Of a DNA stretch of 64,000 nucleotides, positions 23,941 to 33,585 are shown piece by piece (position 1 is the first letter of the stretch; the number at the start of each line of letters is the position of its first letter). A program made the translations under genes and the position numbers. Under the pieces are notes generated by a model. That model was given only the letters and a program-made list of their open reading frames with translations. It was not told where the DNA came from and did not search any database. Source of the stretch: Cyanobacteria bacterium RI_101. Its GTDB lineage: Bacteria; Cyanobacteriota; Cyanobacteriia; Cyanobacteriales; Microcystaceae. The stretch lies in contig WGLZ01000057.1 of assembly GCA_016471375.1 (NCBI GenBank), forward strand, positions 1 through 64,000, in the 5' to 3' direction.

Positions 23941-25518
23941 ATGACCCAGCGTATTCTCTACGTTCGCCTTCCCTGCAATCCCATTTTTCCCATCGGGGTG
24001 GTTTACCTGGCGGATCACGTTCATAAATACTTTCCCGAGATTGACCAGCGGATTTTTGATCTCGGCGCCGTGCCGCCCTTGGATTTCCAGTCGGCGCTGA
24101 AGGAAGCCGTCGCCGAATTTCAACCCACCCTACTGGTGTTTTCCTGGCGGGACATTCAGATCTACGCGCCGGTGGGGGGACGGGGCGGCAATCCTTTGCA
24201 AAACGCCTTTGAGTTTTACTACGCGCCCAATCCCCTCATTCGTCTGCGGGGCGCCCTGGGGGGTCTGAAGGTGGCCGGCGCCTACTATGGGGAACTCTGG
24301 CGGAATTTAGGGCTGATTCGCTTGGGTCTGCGGGAAGCCCGGCGCTATCGCCCCGAAGCCCAGGTGATTGTCGGCGGCGGCGCCGTGAGCGTCTTTTACG
24401 AGCAATTGAAAACCCAACTGCCCCAGGGCGCCATCGTTTCCGTGGGGGAAGGGGAACTTCTGTTGGAAAAAGTCCTGCGGGGGGAAAGTTTGGCGGGAGA
24501 GCGCTGTTATGTCGTCGGGGAAACGGAACCCCGGCCCCGCTTAATTCACGAAGAGCCGGCGCCGTTGGTGAAGTTGGCCTGCGATTATGACTATATCGAG
24601 ACGATTTTTCCCAGTTTAAATTACTACCTCCAGGACAAAGACTTTTATATCGGCGTCCAAACCAAGCGGGGTTGTCCTCATAACTGTTGCTACTGCGTTT
24701 ACACCGTGGTGGAGGGCAAACAGGTGCGGGTTAATCCGGCCAAGGAAGTGGTGGCGGAGATGCGCCAGCTCTACGACCGGGGGGTGAGGAATTTCTGGTT
24801 CACCGACGCCCAATTTATCCCGGCCAAGCGCTTTATTAACGACGCGGTGGAACTGTTGCAAACCATTGTCGATTCCGGCATGACGGATATTCATTGGGCG
24901 GCCTATATCCGGGCCGATAACCTCACCCCGGAGTTATGCGACCTGATGGTTAAAACGGGGATGAATTATTTTGAAATCGGCATTACCAGCGGCTCTCAAG
25001 AACTGGTTCGCAAAATGCGCATGGGCTACAATCTACGGACGGTTTTAGAAAATTGCCGAGATCTCAAGGCTGCGGGCTTTAACGACCTAGTTTCTGTCAA
25101 CTATTCCTTCAATGTCATCGACGAAACCTTTGAGACCATCCGCCAAACCATCGCCTACCATCGAGAACTAGAAGCCATCTTCGGCGCCGATAAGGTGGAG
25201 CCGGCCATCTTTTTCATTGGTCTCCAACCCCACACCCATTTGGAGGAGTACGCCTTTGAGCGGAAGATTCTTAAACCCGGCTACAATCCCATGAGCCTGA
25301 TGCCCTGGACGGCGAAAAAACTGCTCTGGAACCCGGAACCCTTGGGATCCTTTTTCGGGGAAGTTTGCCTGCAAGCATGGAACCAAAACCCGGAGAATTT
25401 TGGGCGAGAGGTAATGGCGATTCTGGAAAACCGTCTCGGCCGGGCCAACTTAGAAACGGCGCTGTCGGCGCCCCTCGTTTCCGCCCCGGCAGAGGTCAAA
25501 ATCCTAGCCCAGGTCTAG
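23941..25518 (+). CDS. B12-binding-type radical SAM protein
   Basis: A 525-residue enzyme. The N-terminal region (about residues 1-210) resembles the cobalamin-binding domain of class B radical SAM enzymes (IFPIGVVYLADHV, VIVGGGAVSVF, VSVGEGE). The radical SAM domain carries the CxxxCxxC cluster motif in KRGCPHNCCYCVY. I recall closely similar cyanobacterial proteins annotated as photosystem II high light acclimation radical SAM protein; I cannot verify this or the substrate. The 3' end overlaps the convergent hmpF by 15 bp. The ATG at 23941 has no clear ribosome binding site. Confidence 0.8.
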   Translation: MTQRILYVRLPCNPIFPIGVVYLADHVHKYFPEIDQRIFDLGAVPPLDFQSALKEAVAEFQPTLLVFSWRDIQIYAPVGGRGGNPLQNAFEFYYAPNPLIRLRGALGGLKVAGAYYGELWRNLGLIRLGLREARRYRPEAQVIVGGGAVSVFYEQLKTQLPQGAIVSVGEGELLLEKVLRGESLAGERCYVVGETEPRPRLIHEEPAPLVKLACDYDYIETIFPSLNYYLQDKDFYIGVQTKRGCPHNCCYCVYTVVEGKQVRVNPAKEVVAEMRQLYDRGVRNFWFTDAQFIPAKRFINDAVELLQTIVDSGMTDIHWAAYIRADNLTPELCDLMVKTGMNYFEIGITSGSQELVRKMRMGYNLRTVLENCRDLKAAGFNDLVSVNYSFNVIDETFETIRQTIAYHRELEAIFGADKVEPAIFFIGLQPHTHLEEYAFERKILKPGYNPMSLMPWTAKKLLWNPEPLGSFFGEVCLQAWNQNPENFGREVMAILENRLGRANLETALSAPLVSAPAEVKILAQV

Positions 25519-27111
25519 CAGTTGGGCCAGGGATTCTAGATTAGGTTTGAGGCGGTCTAACTCGTCCTGAAGGGGTTGGAGAGATTGTTGGTAAAAGTTC
25601 ACCTGGGACTGAAGAGAGAGAACCTCCTGACGGAGGGCTTCCAGTTGTTTCTCCTCGGTTTCCAGGGCGCCTTTCTTGACGCCTTGCTCCCGCTCCAATT
25701 GACCCGCCATTCCCTCAATGCGCTGTAAATTGTCTTGCAGTAGGCGCACTTCCGATTCTAAGTTAGCCCGTTGTTCGCAGAGATCCGCCTTGCGGTGTTC
25801 CAACTGATGAATCACCGGGTCAAGGTTAATGTTGGGCAAATTGTCCGGGGATTCCACAATGCCCTGACGGCGCCGGAGAATGCGGAGGTGTTGCACCAAA
25901 ATATCCTGCCGTTCCTTGAGGTTGCGGCGCTGGCCCACCAGGGTCTCGTCCAGCATCCGTTTCCGTTCCTGCTCTTCGCCCAGTTCTTCTTCTAAATGGG
26001 AGCGCTCCCCTTCGTTGGCTTGGCTGAGTTGTTGTTCCAGTTGCTCCACCTCCTGACATTGGAGGGTCAGTTCCTCTTCCTGGTCGTTGACAAAACGCAC
26101 CAATTTTTCCAGATCGTTTTGCAGATGGGTGACTCGCTCCTCCAGCTCGTTCAGGGGCAACTGCTCCAGTTGGGCGACGTCCACCTTAGAGTCTTGCTCC
26201 GTTTCCATGGCGCCGGTGGCCAGACGGTAGAGGTTGGATTGCAGTTCGTCCACCAGACGAATTTCGGCGCTGAGGTAACTTAACAGTTGCTGTTTACTGG
26301 TTAAATTGCCCCGCTCAATCAGCAGTTGTTGCTTCGCTTTCTCCAACTCCGCCAGCGCCGTGGTCAACTCCTGCCGCCGCAACTCAAAGAGTTCCTGACG
26401 CTGTTGGAGCGCCGTCCGCTGAGCGCCTAACTGACGCAGGGACTCCTCTAGGGTCTGCCAGTGACCGTTGAATAGTTCCTGTTGCCGATTAACGCTCTGC
26501 CCCGAACCTTGCAGAGATTGCCGGAGCGCCGGCCAGGCCTCCTCGGAAGTGGCCAGGCGCTGCGTCAGCAATTGCAGTTTTTCGACGGTCTGGGGATCCG
26601 CGCCCAAAAAAGCGCCGAAACGCTGTTGCAGGGACTGTAAGCTGGAGCGCTCCTGCTCTAGGCGTTGCCAAGCTTGATCCACCTCGTATTTTTGGCGCTC
26701 CACCTGGGCCAACTGTAATTCCTTTTCCTCCGCGTCCGCCTCCCGGGCCTCGATTTCCATCTCTCGGCGGGAGAGTTCTTGACTTTGATAGGTCAGGGAC
26801 TGCTTCCACTTTTCGATTTCTTCCTGCTGGTCTTTGAGCTTTTCCGAAAGCCGGGAGAGCTTTTGCAACTGCCGCACCACTTCCGGCGCCGCGATTTCCG
26901 GTTTGCCCTGAATTTGTCGATTACTCGCCAGTTGCACGACCCATAGCGTTCCCTCGCTGGCGGAGTCCATCTCTTCCGTGACGATAATTTCTTCGCTAGG
27001 CAGGGCGCTCCAGGTTTGATCGCTGTGTTGACAAGCCAGGAGTTTCAGATCAGTTTTATTGCCGCCTAAAAAGGTTCGGGCTTGCTTTTTAACTTCTGCT
27101 AAGTACAGCAC
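25504..27111 (-). CDS. hmpF: Pilus motility taxis protein HmpF
   Basis: A 535-residue protein. An N-terminal domain of about 80 residues starts VLYLAEVKKQARTFLGGNKT and contains LKLLACQHSDQTWSALP. It is followed by some 430 residues of nearly continuous coiled coil (Leu/Gln/Glu-rich). The N-terminal domain plus long coiled coil is typical of cyanobacterial HmpF, a cytoplasmic factor that controls type IV pilus assembly and phototactic or hormogonium motility. The start is a GTG at 27109-27111, where the family begins; no clear ribosome binding site. It converges with the radical SAM gene. Confidence 0.85.
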   Translation of the reverse strand: MLYLAEVKKQARTFLGGNKTDLKLLACQHSDQTWSALPSEEIIVTEEMDSASEGTLWVVQLASNRQIQGKPEIAAPEVVRQLQKLSRLSEKLKDQQEEIEKWKQSLTYQSQELSRREMEIEAREADAEEKELQLAQVERQKYEVDQAWQRLEQERSSLQSLQQRFGAFLGADPQTVEKLQLLTQRLATSEEAWPALRQSLQGSGQSVNRQQELFNGHWQTLEESLRQLGAQRTALQQRQELFELRRQELTTALAELEKAKQQLLIERGNLTSKQQLLSYLSAEIRLVDELQSNLYRLATGAMETEQDSKVDVAQLEQLPLNELEERVTHLQNDLEKLVRFVNDQEEELTLQCQEVEQLEQQLSQANEGERSHLEEELGEEQERKRMLDETLVGQRRNLKERQDILVQHLRILRRRQGIVESPDNLPNINLDPVIHQLEHRKADLCEQRANLESEVRLLQDNLQRIEGMAGQLEREQGVKKGALETEEKQLEALRQEVLSLQSQVNFYQQSLQPLQDELDRLKPNLESLAQLLDLG

Positions 27112-27486
27112 GGGGGGATCCTGATGAAGGTCTCGGGGATGGGAGAGCTGGGCGGTGGTCTTATTTTAACCCGATTGTTTGGGGCAGAGGTCATTCCCTG
27201 GGCGCCGGGCGTCGACTCCTGACATCTTCAAGTTCCCGCGAGCCTAAGGGACTCCGCCTAAAGCGACGGGCAAGAAGGAAAAGGGAGAGTCCTGACGGGG
27301 TTATCGGCGCCGTCTACCATGCAGTTATCCGCGTTATCTTAGCGGGTTTTATGACGCCGGAACGTAAAAGGCTTATCGAAATTGGCCTAGCTTACGGCGT
27401 CACTCCGGGATCAGCCCCGCTATCCCCCCGCGTTGGGCGGCCTGTGGACTAAAATCTCTGATAGCCGATATCTGGTATCTGACCCT
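27112..27486. other. Non-coding gap with a codon-like open stretch
   Basis: 375 bases between hmpF and the peroxiredoxin gene, which diverge here. No recognised gene. A plus-strand frame from about 27297 to 27452 (containing VIRVILAGFMTPERKRLIEI, then GLAYGVTPGSAPLSP) is open and could be a gene remnant, but I do not recognise it. The gap ends with an ATATCAG-type repeat. Confidence 0.35.
27456..27482. repeat. ATATCAG-type tandem repeat before the peroxiredoxin gene
   Basis: CTGATAGCCGATATCTGG followed by TATCTGACC ends four bases before the start codon, so it forms the immediate 5' leader of the gene. Confidence 0.6.
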
Positions 27487-28062
27487 ATGACTTTTCCCGT
27501 TTGGTTTAAATCCCTACTCCTAGCGAGCCTGAGCCTCGCGCTGTGGGTCGGCGCCGCCTTCTGGGTTCCCCAACCGGTTTACGCCCTCGGCGGCCCTCAA
27601 CTGCCCCTCAACAGTCCGGCGCCGGATTTTACCCTCCCCAGCAATAGCGGCGAAGGGGAGATTTCCCTTTCGGATTATCGGGGCCAATGGGTGGTTCTCT
27701 ATTTCTATCCCCAGGACTTTACCCCCGGTTGCACCCTCGAAGCCCGGCGCTTTCAGAAGGATTTACCCCTCTACCGGGAAAAAAATACGGCGATTCTCGG
27801 CGTCAGCGTCGATAGCGTCGATTCCCACCGGGAGTTTTGCGAGGAAGAAGGGCTACGGTTCCCTCTGCTAGCGGACACCAGCGGCGCCGTCAGTAAGGCC
27901 TATAGCTCTTGGCTCAGCGGCATGTCTCTCCGCCATACTTATTTAATCGATCCAGAGGGGATTTTGCGGGAGCGTTTTTTGGCGGTGCAACCCGCTATTC
28001 ATAGCCAAGAGGTTCTAGAGCGCCTGACGAGTTTACAAGCTTCAATCTCCTCGGCCACATGA
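27487..28062 (+). CDS. PrxQ/BCP-type peroxiredoxin with export signal
   Basis: A 191-residue thiol peroxidase that reduces peroxides. Residues about 8-34 form a signal peptide ending in VYALGG, so the enzyme acts in the periplasm or thylakoid lumen. The peroxidatic Cys is C82 in DFTPGCTLEARRF. The resolving Cys that PrxQ proteins normally carry five residues later is Arg87 here, so it may work as a 1-Cys enzyme or use C118 (HREFCEEEG). A frame from a TTG at 27433 would add 18 repeat-encoded residues; ATG 27487 is preferred because the signal peptide begins there. Confidence 0.85.
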   Translation: MTFPVWFKSLLLASLSLALWVGAAFWVPQPVYALGGPQLPLNSPAPDFTLPSNSGEGEISLSDYRGQWVVLYFYPQDFTPGCTLEARRFQKDLPLYREKNTAILGVSVDSVDSHREFCEEEGLRFPLLADTSGAVSKAYSSWLSGMSLRHTYLIDPEGILRERFLAVQPAIHSQEVLERLTSLQASISSAT

Positions 28063-28132
28063 CCCTCCATAGCAAAGCCCATTTTTCCAGGGCTGGGTTA
28101 AAGTGGCAAAAAGCGCCTAGGATCTTTTCGCC

Positions 28133-28381
28133 ATGTGTATTTGCGTCAACTGCCATTATGTGGATCGCTGTCTCACCTACCATGCCGTCGAACATCAACA
28201 CCAACAGCCCCACCTGACGGAGATCCCGGATTTCGATCCCCGGGAACCCAGCATTAACGTCAATATTCGCCCCCAGGGGGATTACATCGAAATGGAATGG
28301 GACGTGGTGGGTTGTCTCAGTTTTCAGGAAGAGCGCGGTAAGTGGGCCCGTTTGCGACCCGGCGAAGCGATTCCAACCTAG
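28133..28381 (+). CDS. ycf34: Ycf34 family protein
   Basis: An 82-residue small protein conserved in cyanobacteria and red-algal plastids. Four N-terminal Cys (C2, C4, C7, C13 in MCICVNCHYVDRC) match the family; Ycf34 has been reported to bind an Fe-S cluster and to influence photosynthetic electron transport. The later segments NVNIRPQGDYIEMEWDVVGC and SFQEERGKWARLRPGEAIP are also typical. Full length. Confidence 0.9.
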   Translation: MCICVNCHYVDRCLTYHAVEHQHQQPHLTEIPDFDPREPSINVNIRPQGDYIEMEWDVVGCLSFQEERGKWARLRPGEAIPT

Positions 28382-28421
28382 GCGGTCTGGAGGAGCGGAA
28401 AATTGAACTTTCGCCATTGAC

Positions 28422-29399
28422 TTAAAGATTGGCGTACTGACTGAGGGACTGGCGGGGATTCTCCCGGCGCTGGCCCCGGATTTTTTCGTAACACTCCCGC
28501 TCTAAATCCGTCGGATTTTTCGGCGCTTCGATTACCAGTCGAGCCAACAAATCCCCCTTACTTTCTTTTCCCTGGGGCCAGCCCTTGCCCCGCAAACGCA
28601 GAGACTGACCGGAGCGGACGCCGGGGGGCACCTTGAGGGAAACGGCGCCGTCGGGAGTCGGCAGGTCAATCGTGGCGCCGAGGACGGCTTCATCCGGCGT
28701 AATCGGCACTTCGCAGACGAGGTTTTCTCCCTCAAACTGGAAAAAGGGATGGGGTTCCAGATTGACGGATAGGTATAGATCGCCCCTTTGTCCGTAGGGG
28801 TTGGCGTGACCCTTGCCTTTGACCCTGACCCGACTGCCCTGTTTCGCGCCGGCGGGAATACGGACATCGATGACCTCGTTGCCTAAATTCAGGCGCTTTT
28901 GGGTTCCCCGCAGAGCCTCGGCAAAAGTTAACTTCAAGGTCGCTTCTCGGTCGCCGCCGGTCGCCTGGGCGCCGAAATCCCCAAAGCCTCCGGGGGAGGT
29001 TGTCCGGCGATAGCTAGTGGAATAGCCCTGACCGGCGCCGGGGGTGTTAAAGCGCCCCAGCAGTTCGTTGACAAATTCTTCAAAATTACCGTACTGGCTA
29101 AAATCAAAACCGGCGCCGTCCGCGCCGACATTGACATTGCCCGAATAGGGGCCGCCCTGACCGGCTTGTTGCCAATATTGGCCAAAGCGGTCGTATTTCT
29201 GGCGCTTCTCCGGGTCGGAGAGGACTTCGTAGGCTTCGCTCACTTGCTTAAACTTTTCCTCGGCGCCTTTATCGCCGGGGTTGCGGTCGGGGTGATATTT
29301 CAGCGCCAACTTGCGAAAGGTCTTCTTAATCTCCTCTTCCGAAGCGGTTTTACCGATCCCCAAAATGGCGTAGTAATCCTTAAAGTCCGCGGCGGCCAT
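28422..29399 (-). CDS. DnaJ/CbpA-type J-domain chaperone
   Basis: A 325-residue type II Hsp40. The N-terminal J domain (about residues 6-70) has the catalytic HPD in [11 protein letters not shown]. It is followed by a Gly/Tyr/Phe-rich linker and two beta C-terminal substrate domains ([40 protein letters not shown]). It lacks the four CxxCxGxG zinc-finger repeats of true DnaJ. It stimulates a DnaK ATPase in the cytoplasm. GGAG lies upstream of the ATG at 29399. Its 3' end faces ycf34. Confidence 0.9.
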   Translation of the reverse strand: MAAADFKDYYAILGIGKTASEEEIKKTFRKLALKYHPDRNPGDKGAEEKFKQVSEAYEVLSDPEKRQKYDRFGQYWQQAGQGGPYSGNVNVGADGAGFDFSQYGNFEEFVNELLGRFNTPGAGQGYSTSYRRTTSPGGFGDFGAQATGGDREATLKLTFAEALRGTQKRLNLGNEVIDVRIPAGAKQGSRVRVKGKGHANPYGQRGDLYLSVNLEPHPFFQFEGENLVCEVPITPDEAVLGATIDLPTPDGAVSLKVPPGVRSGQSLRLRGKGWPQGKESKGDLLARLVIEAPKNPTDLERECYEKIRGQRRENPRQSLSQYANL

Positions 29400-29514
29400 A
29401 GGGCAAATCTCCTAGTCAACAACAGCTAACGGCGCTCCCCAAACGGGGTTCCCTAAAGTTATCTTCCCCGATTTGCTTCCCCTTAGACAACGAGGGATAA
29501 CCGAAAGCGCCGGA

Positions 29515-29555
29515 GCGAAAAAAGCGAAAAGGGCAGGCTCGGACGGCCTACCCTT
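29515..29555 (-). terminator. Rho-independent terminator of ndhD1
   Basis: Read on the minus strand: AAGGGTAGGC, loop CGTCCGA, GCCTGCCCTT (10-bp stem with one U-G wobble), followed by TTCGCTTTTTT. It lies about 45 bases after the ndhD1 stop codon. Confidence 0.75.
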
Positions 29556-29599
29556 GAAAGTATGGGAGTAAGAGTGGGGACCGCTCCATCCCCCGAGCG

Positions 29600-31276
29600 T
29601 TAGCGCAGGGTCGCCAACTCCGCCTGGGGCAGAATTAACGGCGCCGTTGGGGATTGACCGAAGGCGTAGATAGAAGAGGTTTTGGTCGAAGCGATTTCGG
29701 CGTAGGAGTCCCGCAGATGGCTATTCAGCGCCACGGTGGTGGCGTCGTAGGTCTGGGTCGCCAGTTTGGGATAGAGGCCCACGGCGATGACGGGTAGCAG
29801 GAAACAGGCGGCGATGAAGACTTCCCGGGGACGGGCGTCGGTATATCGGGCCTGACTGGGGAGAACGCAACTGGTGCCGAAGCAAACCGCTTCCTGAGCT
29901 TCTCCCTGGGTGTCGCTAGTTAACTCGCAGGAGAGGAGGGTGTCGGCGCCGTAGAACAACTGCCGGAGCATGGAGAGGAGGTAAATGGGGGTGAGCACCA
30001 GACCCACCGCGGAGAGGAAGACCGTCACGGTGCGGAAGGCGGAACTGTAGATATCGCTGACGCTGACGCCGACAAAGACCGCCAACTCGCTGGCGAAACC
30101 GCTCATCCCCGGTAGGGCTAAGGAGGCCATGGCGGCCATGGTGAAGAGGGCGAAGACCGTGGGCATCACCTTGCCAATGTTGCCCATTTCCGCCAAGTTG
30201 AGGGTATGGGTGCGGTCGTAGGTGACCCCCGCGAGGAAGAACAGCGCCGCGGCGATTAAGCCGTGGGAGAGCATCTGCAACATGGCGCCGCTAATGCCCA
30301 AATCCGTGAAGGAGGCGACGCCGATCAAGACGAAACCCATGTGGGAAACGGAGGAATAGGCCAGCCGGCGCTTCATGTTGGTCTGGGCGAAGGAGGTGAA
30401 ACCGCCGTAGACGATATTGACGACGCCGAGGATAACCAGAATGGGGGCGAAGTAAACGTGGGCGTCTTCCAAAAGACCAAGGTTAAAGCGGATTAATCCG
30501 TAACCCCCCATTTTCAGCAGAACGCCAGCCAAAATCATGGAAACCGGCGCCGACGCTTCGCCGTGGGCGTCCGGGAGCCAAGTGTGGAGGGGGAAAACCG
30601 CGAGTTTGACGCCGAAGGCCAGAAGTAGCCCGCCGTAGAGGAAGAGTTCCAAACCGAGGGGGAAATCTTTCAGACCCAGTTGGGCGATGTCAAAGGTGAT
30701 TTGGTCGCCGTAGAAGGCCATGCCCAAAGCGGCGACGAGAATAAAGATCGAAGCGGCGGCGGTGTAGAGCAAAAACTTCATGGCCGCGTACTGGCGCCGT
30801 TGACCGCCCCAGATGGAGACCAATAAATAGACGGGAACCAATTCCAGTTCCCACATGATAAATAAGAGCATCATGTCCTGGGCCACAAAGACGCCGATTT
30901 GGGCGGCGTAGAGCACCAGCATGAGGAAATAAAATAAACGGGGCTTATGGTTGACTTGCCAAGCCGCAAAGATAGAAAGCGTGGTCACTAACCCCGCCAG
31001 TAACACTAGGGGCATGGAAACGCCGTCCACGGAGACGCTCCAGCTTAAGCCAAATTGAGGAATCCAATCATACTGCTCCGTCAGTTGAAAGGCGCTGTTC
31101 TGGGGATCGTAGTTTTTCCAGAAGACGTAGCCCATTAAGAGAAAATCCGCCAGCGCCACCCCTAGGGCGTACCAGCGGACTTGTTTGCCGTCTTTATCGG
31201 GAATGAAGGGAATCGCCAGGGCGGCGATGAGGGGAAAGAAGATCAGGCTCGAAAGCCAGGGGATGGAGGTGAGCAT
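29600..31276 (-). CDS. ndhD1: NAD(P)H-quinone oxidoreductase subunit 4, NdhD1 type
   Basis: A 558-residue antiporter-like proton-pumping subunit of the photosynthetic NDH-1 complex, which takes electrons from ferredoxin in cyclic flow and respiration. About 14 transmembrane segments. Conserved charged residues are visible in [16 protein letters not shown] (the Glu of TM5), [20 protein letters not shown] and [14 protein letters not shown]. Length and sequence fit the NdhD1/D2 group of NDH-1L; the exact paralogue is an inference. Single gene with its own promoter and terminator. Confidence 0.92.
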   Translation of the reverse strand: MLTSIPWLSSLIFFPLIAALAIPFIPDKDGKQVRWYALGVALADFLLMGYVFWKNYDPQNSAFQLTEQYDWIPQFGLSWSVSVDGVSMPLVLLAGLVTTLSIFAAWQVNHKPRLFYFLMLVLYAAQIGVFVAQDMMLLFIMWELELVPVYLLVSIWGGQRRQYAAMKFLLYTAAASIFILVAALGMAFYGDQITFDIAQLGLKDFPLGLELFLYGGLLLAFGVKLAVFPLHTWLPDAHGEASAPVSMILAGVLLKMGGYGLIRFNLGLLEDAHVYFAPILVILGVVNIVYGGFTSFAQTNMKRRLAYSSVSHMGFVLIGVASFTDLGISGAMLQMLSHGLIAAALFFLAGVTYDRTHTLNLAEMGNIGKVMPTVFALFTMAAMASLALPGMSGFASELAVFVGVSVSDIYSSAFRTVTVFLSAVGLVLTPIYLLSMLRQLFYGADTLLSCELTSDTQGEAQEAVCFGTSCVLPSQARYTDARPREVFIAACFLLPVIAVGLYPKLATQTYDATTVALNSHLRDSYAEIASTKTSSIYAFGQSPTAPLILPQAELATLR

Positions 31277-31315
31277 TAGGTCAATGAGAAATTATACCTA
31301 GTCGTGTTGGGACTC

Positions 31316-31344
31316 ATTATATGAAGTTTTGTAAATCTTGTAAA
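31316..31344 (-). promoter_or_regulatory. Promoter of ndhD1
   Basis: On the minus strand TTTACA (31344-31339) and TATAAT (31321-31316) are exactly 17 bp apart. Transcription would start near 31309, leaving a leader of about 33 bases. Confidence 0.7.
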
Positions 31345-31502
31345 CTTTTGTTACAGGGTCGGTCATGGAATTTTTTCTATGGCCGGCGCTCCTCAATGCC
31401 AGGCGCGAGCAAAATTCAGGGTTGGGGGCCCTAGAGTCGTCCCCATCGGCCCCGGCGCCGTAGGTCGCCGTACAATGGATAGTTGAACCCTTCATAATGA
31501 CG

Positions 31503-31535
31503 CCCCCGGATAACTTGAGTTAATGGGGGTTTTTT
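31503..31535 (+). terminator. Intrinsic terminator in the leader of the DegT gene
   Basis: CCCCC (31503-31507) pairs with GGGGG (31525-31529). The loop contains a second perfect palindrome TAACT-TG-AGTTA, and TTTTTT follows directly. It ends about 28 bases before the ATG at 31564 and 11 bases before the ribosome binding site. No plus-strand gene lies upstream, so it is either an attenuator or the end of a small RNA. Confidence 0.65.
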
Positions 31536-31563
31536 CTTCCCGTTCTCAGGAGTCCCATCCCCC

Positions 31564-32694
31564 ATGTCCGCCATTAAGCCCTTTTATTTTGACCTTACCG
31601 ATCCCGAAATTGAGACCTTTCTCGACCAAGCCCGGGAGATTCTGAAATCCGGCTCCCTGATCCTCGGCGCCCATACCCGCGCCTTTGAGGCGGCCTTCGC
31701 TCGTTATGTGGGGACACAATACGCGGTCTCGGTTAATAGCGGCTCCTCTGGGTTGGAGATCCTCCTCCGCTTAAAACACGCGGAGAATACCACAGTCCTA
31801 ACGCCGACCAATACCAACTTTGCCACCGTCGCCTCGATTCTGCGGGTTAACGCCGAGGTTCAATACCTGGATATGGACAAAACCACCTTCGCTCCCTCTT
31901 TAGCGATGGTTAAAGACGCGGTAGAGGGCAAAGCCTACCCAAAACCCTTGTCCGGCCTGCTCTGGGTGCATATCGGCGGGGTCATTAGCCCGGAATTTCC
32001 TCAGGTGGTAGACTACTGCCGTCAACGGGGACTCTTTGTCCTCGAAGACACGGCCCACGCCCACGGCAGTCAACTGGGGGGCGTTCAGGCGGGAAATTTG
32101 GGGGACGGCGCTTCTTTTTCTTTTTTTCCCACCAAGGTGATGACCACTTTTGAGGGGGGGATGATTACCCTCAACGACCCGGAGGAGGATGTAATCGCCC
32201 GCTCTTTGCGAAATCAGGGAAAACGGGGCATGAACTTCGGCGGTCTCCACACGGACTTTGGCAACAGTACTCGGATGACGGAAATTCACGCCCTGCTGGG
32301 GGAAATCCAACTGCAAAAACTGCCCCAGATGTTGGCCCGGCGCCAAAGGGCCTATGAGCTGATTACAGCGCCGTTAAAGAGCGCGGGCATTGAGTTTGTC
32401 TCCACGGAACACATGGATCAAGCCAGCCAGTATAAGTTGATCGTCCTACTGCCGGAGGGCAAGACCCCGGAGGGGGTTAAAGCGGCGCTGGCTGAGGCGG
32501 AAATTATCCTCGGAGGAACCGTTTATGAAATTCCCTGTCACCAACAGCCGGTCTTCGCGGGCGTCTGCGAGGGGCAATCCTTCCCCGGAGCGGAAACCTG
32601 GTGTCCCCGTCACATTTGCCCGCCCTTAACCTCCGGTATGACGGAGGAAGAGGCTCAACGGGTCGGCGCGGCGCTGGTTAAAGTCTTGAGTTAG
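31564..32694 (+). CDS. DegT/DnrJ/EryC1/StrS-family aminotransferase
   Basis: A 376-residue fold-type I PLP enzyme of the sugar aminotransferase family. The internal-aldimine Lys is K191 in SFFPTKVMTTFEGGM; the Asp and His that contact PLP lie in LEDTAHAHGS. Members usually aminate nucleotide-linked keto sugars for surface polysaccharides; the substrate cannot be told here because no sugar-pathway genes are adjacent. A good ribosome binding site (CAGGAG) lies 11-12 bases upstream of the ATG and just after a terminator hairpin. Confidence 0.87.
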   Translation: MSAIKPFYFDLTDPEIETFLDQAREILKSGSLILGAHTRAFEAAFARYVGTQYAVSVNSGSSGLEILLRLKHAENTTVLTPTNTNFATVASILRVNAEVQYLDMDKTTFAPSLAMVKDAVEGKAYPKPLSGLLWVHIGGVISPEFPQVVDYCRQRGLFVLEDTAHAHGSQLGGVQAGNLGDGASFSFFPTKVMTTFEGGMITLNDPEEDVIARSLRNQGKRGMNFGGLHTDFGNSTRMTEIHALLGEIQLQKLPQMLARRQRAYELITAPLKSAGIEFVSTEHMDQASQYKLIVLLPEGKTPEGVKAALAEAEIILGGTVYEIPCHQQPVFAGVCEGQSFPGAETWCPRHICPPLTSGMTEEEAQRVGAALVKVLS

Positions 32695-32778
32695 CCCAAG
32701 GCTGTCCTTCTTGGGGAGCGCCGTAAAAACAAAGACCTAGACGGCCGGTTAACTGGACGGGGCGCTGAAAACGTCTTC

Positions 32779-33585
32779 TTAACTCAGCTTCCGGCAGAGG
32801 TCGAGCCACTGATCCAGGGAAAGATCCTCCGCCCTGGCGGTGGGGGGAAGTTGGTTCTGGGCGAGAATTTCCCCTAACTTGTCGGGGGGACAGAGGTCTT
32901 TGAGATTATTGCGGAGCATCTTGCGGCGCTGGGCGAAGCCTAACTGGACTAACTCCCCTAGGCGTTGGGCGTTCCCGTCCGGCGCCGGTCGGGGTTGCAA
33001 ACAGACAATGGCGGAATCTACCTTCGGCGCCGGTTTAAAGGCGCTGCGGGGCACGTCCGCGATCCACTGGCAATGGGCGAGATACTGAATCCGCACGGAG
33101 AGAGCGCCGTAGGCCTTGGTTTGGGGTTGGGCCACGAGGCGCTCCGCCACTTCTTTCTGAATGAGTAAAACAATGCGCTCAAAGGCCGGGGTTCGGGGTT
33201 GGGCGATGGTTCCGAGGAGTTTTTCTAAAATCGGCGCCGTGATGTTATAAGGAATATTGGCGACAACTTTATTGAGGGGCCAACACTGAAGTTGCCCGGT
33301 GAGTAACGTTTCTAACTCTAGGGTGAGAAAATCCCCTTCTAACAAGAGAAAATTTTCCCGTTCCCCAAAGCGCCGCCGTAATTTGTGACAGAGATCTCGG
33401 TCTAATTCCACCGAGACGACGCTACCAGCCCGAGGGATCAATTCCTGGGTTAAAACCCCTAGACCGGGGCCGATTTCTAGAATCTTATCCTCTGGCGTAA
33501 TCTCCGCGGCGCCGAGAATTTGCGACAAAGCGAGGGGACTTTGGAGCCAATGTTGCCCAAAACGTTTGCGGGGGCGGACGCTCAT
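32779..33585 (-). CDS. rsmA: 16S rRNA dimethyladenosine transferase RsmA (KsgA)
   Basis: A 268-residue SAM-dependent enzyme that dimethylates two adjacent adenines in helix 45 of 16S rRNA during small-subunit maturation. Motif I is EIGPGLGVLTQEL, the catalytic motif IV is NIPYNIT, and the start RKRFGQHWLQS and end FAQRRKMLRNNL are family-specific. Its ATG directly follows the TAA of the DUF3727 gene (TAAATG), so translation of the two is probably coupled. Confidence 0.95.
   Translation of the reverse strand: MSVRPRKRFGQHWLQSPLALSQILGAAEITPEDKILEIGPGLGVLTQELIPRAGSVVSVELDRDLCHKLRRRFGERENFLLLEGDFLTLELETLLTGQLQCWPLNKVVANIPYNITAPILEKLLGTIAQPRTPAFERIVLLIQKEVAERLVAQPQTKAYGALSVRIQYLAHCQWIADVPRSAFKPAPKVDSAIVCLQPRPAPDGNAQRLGELVQLGFAQRRKMLRNNLKDLCPPDKLGEILAQNQLPPTARAEDLSLDQWLDLCRKLS

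Noticed and set aside
27297-27452. Open plus-strand stretch with MTPERKRLIEIGLAYGV
   Set aside because: It looks codon-like but no family is recognised and there is no ribosome binding site; recorded only within the gap entry.
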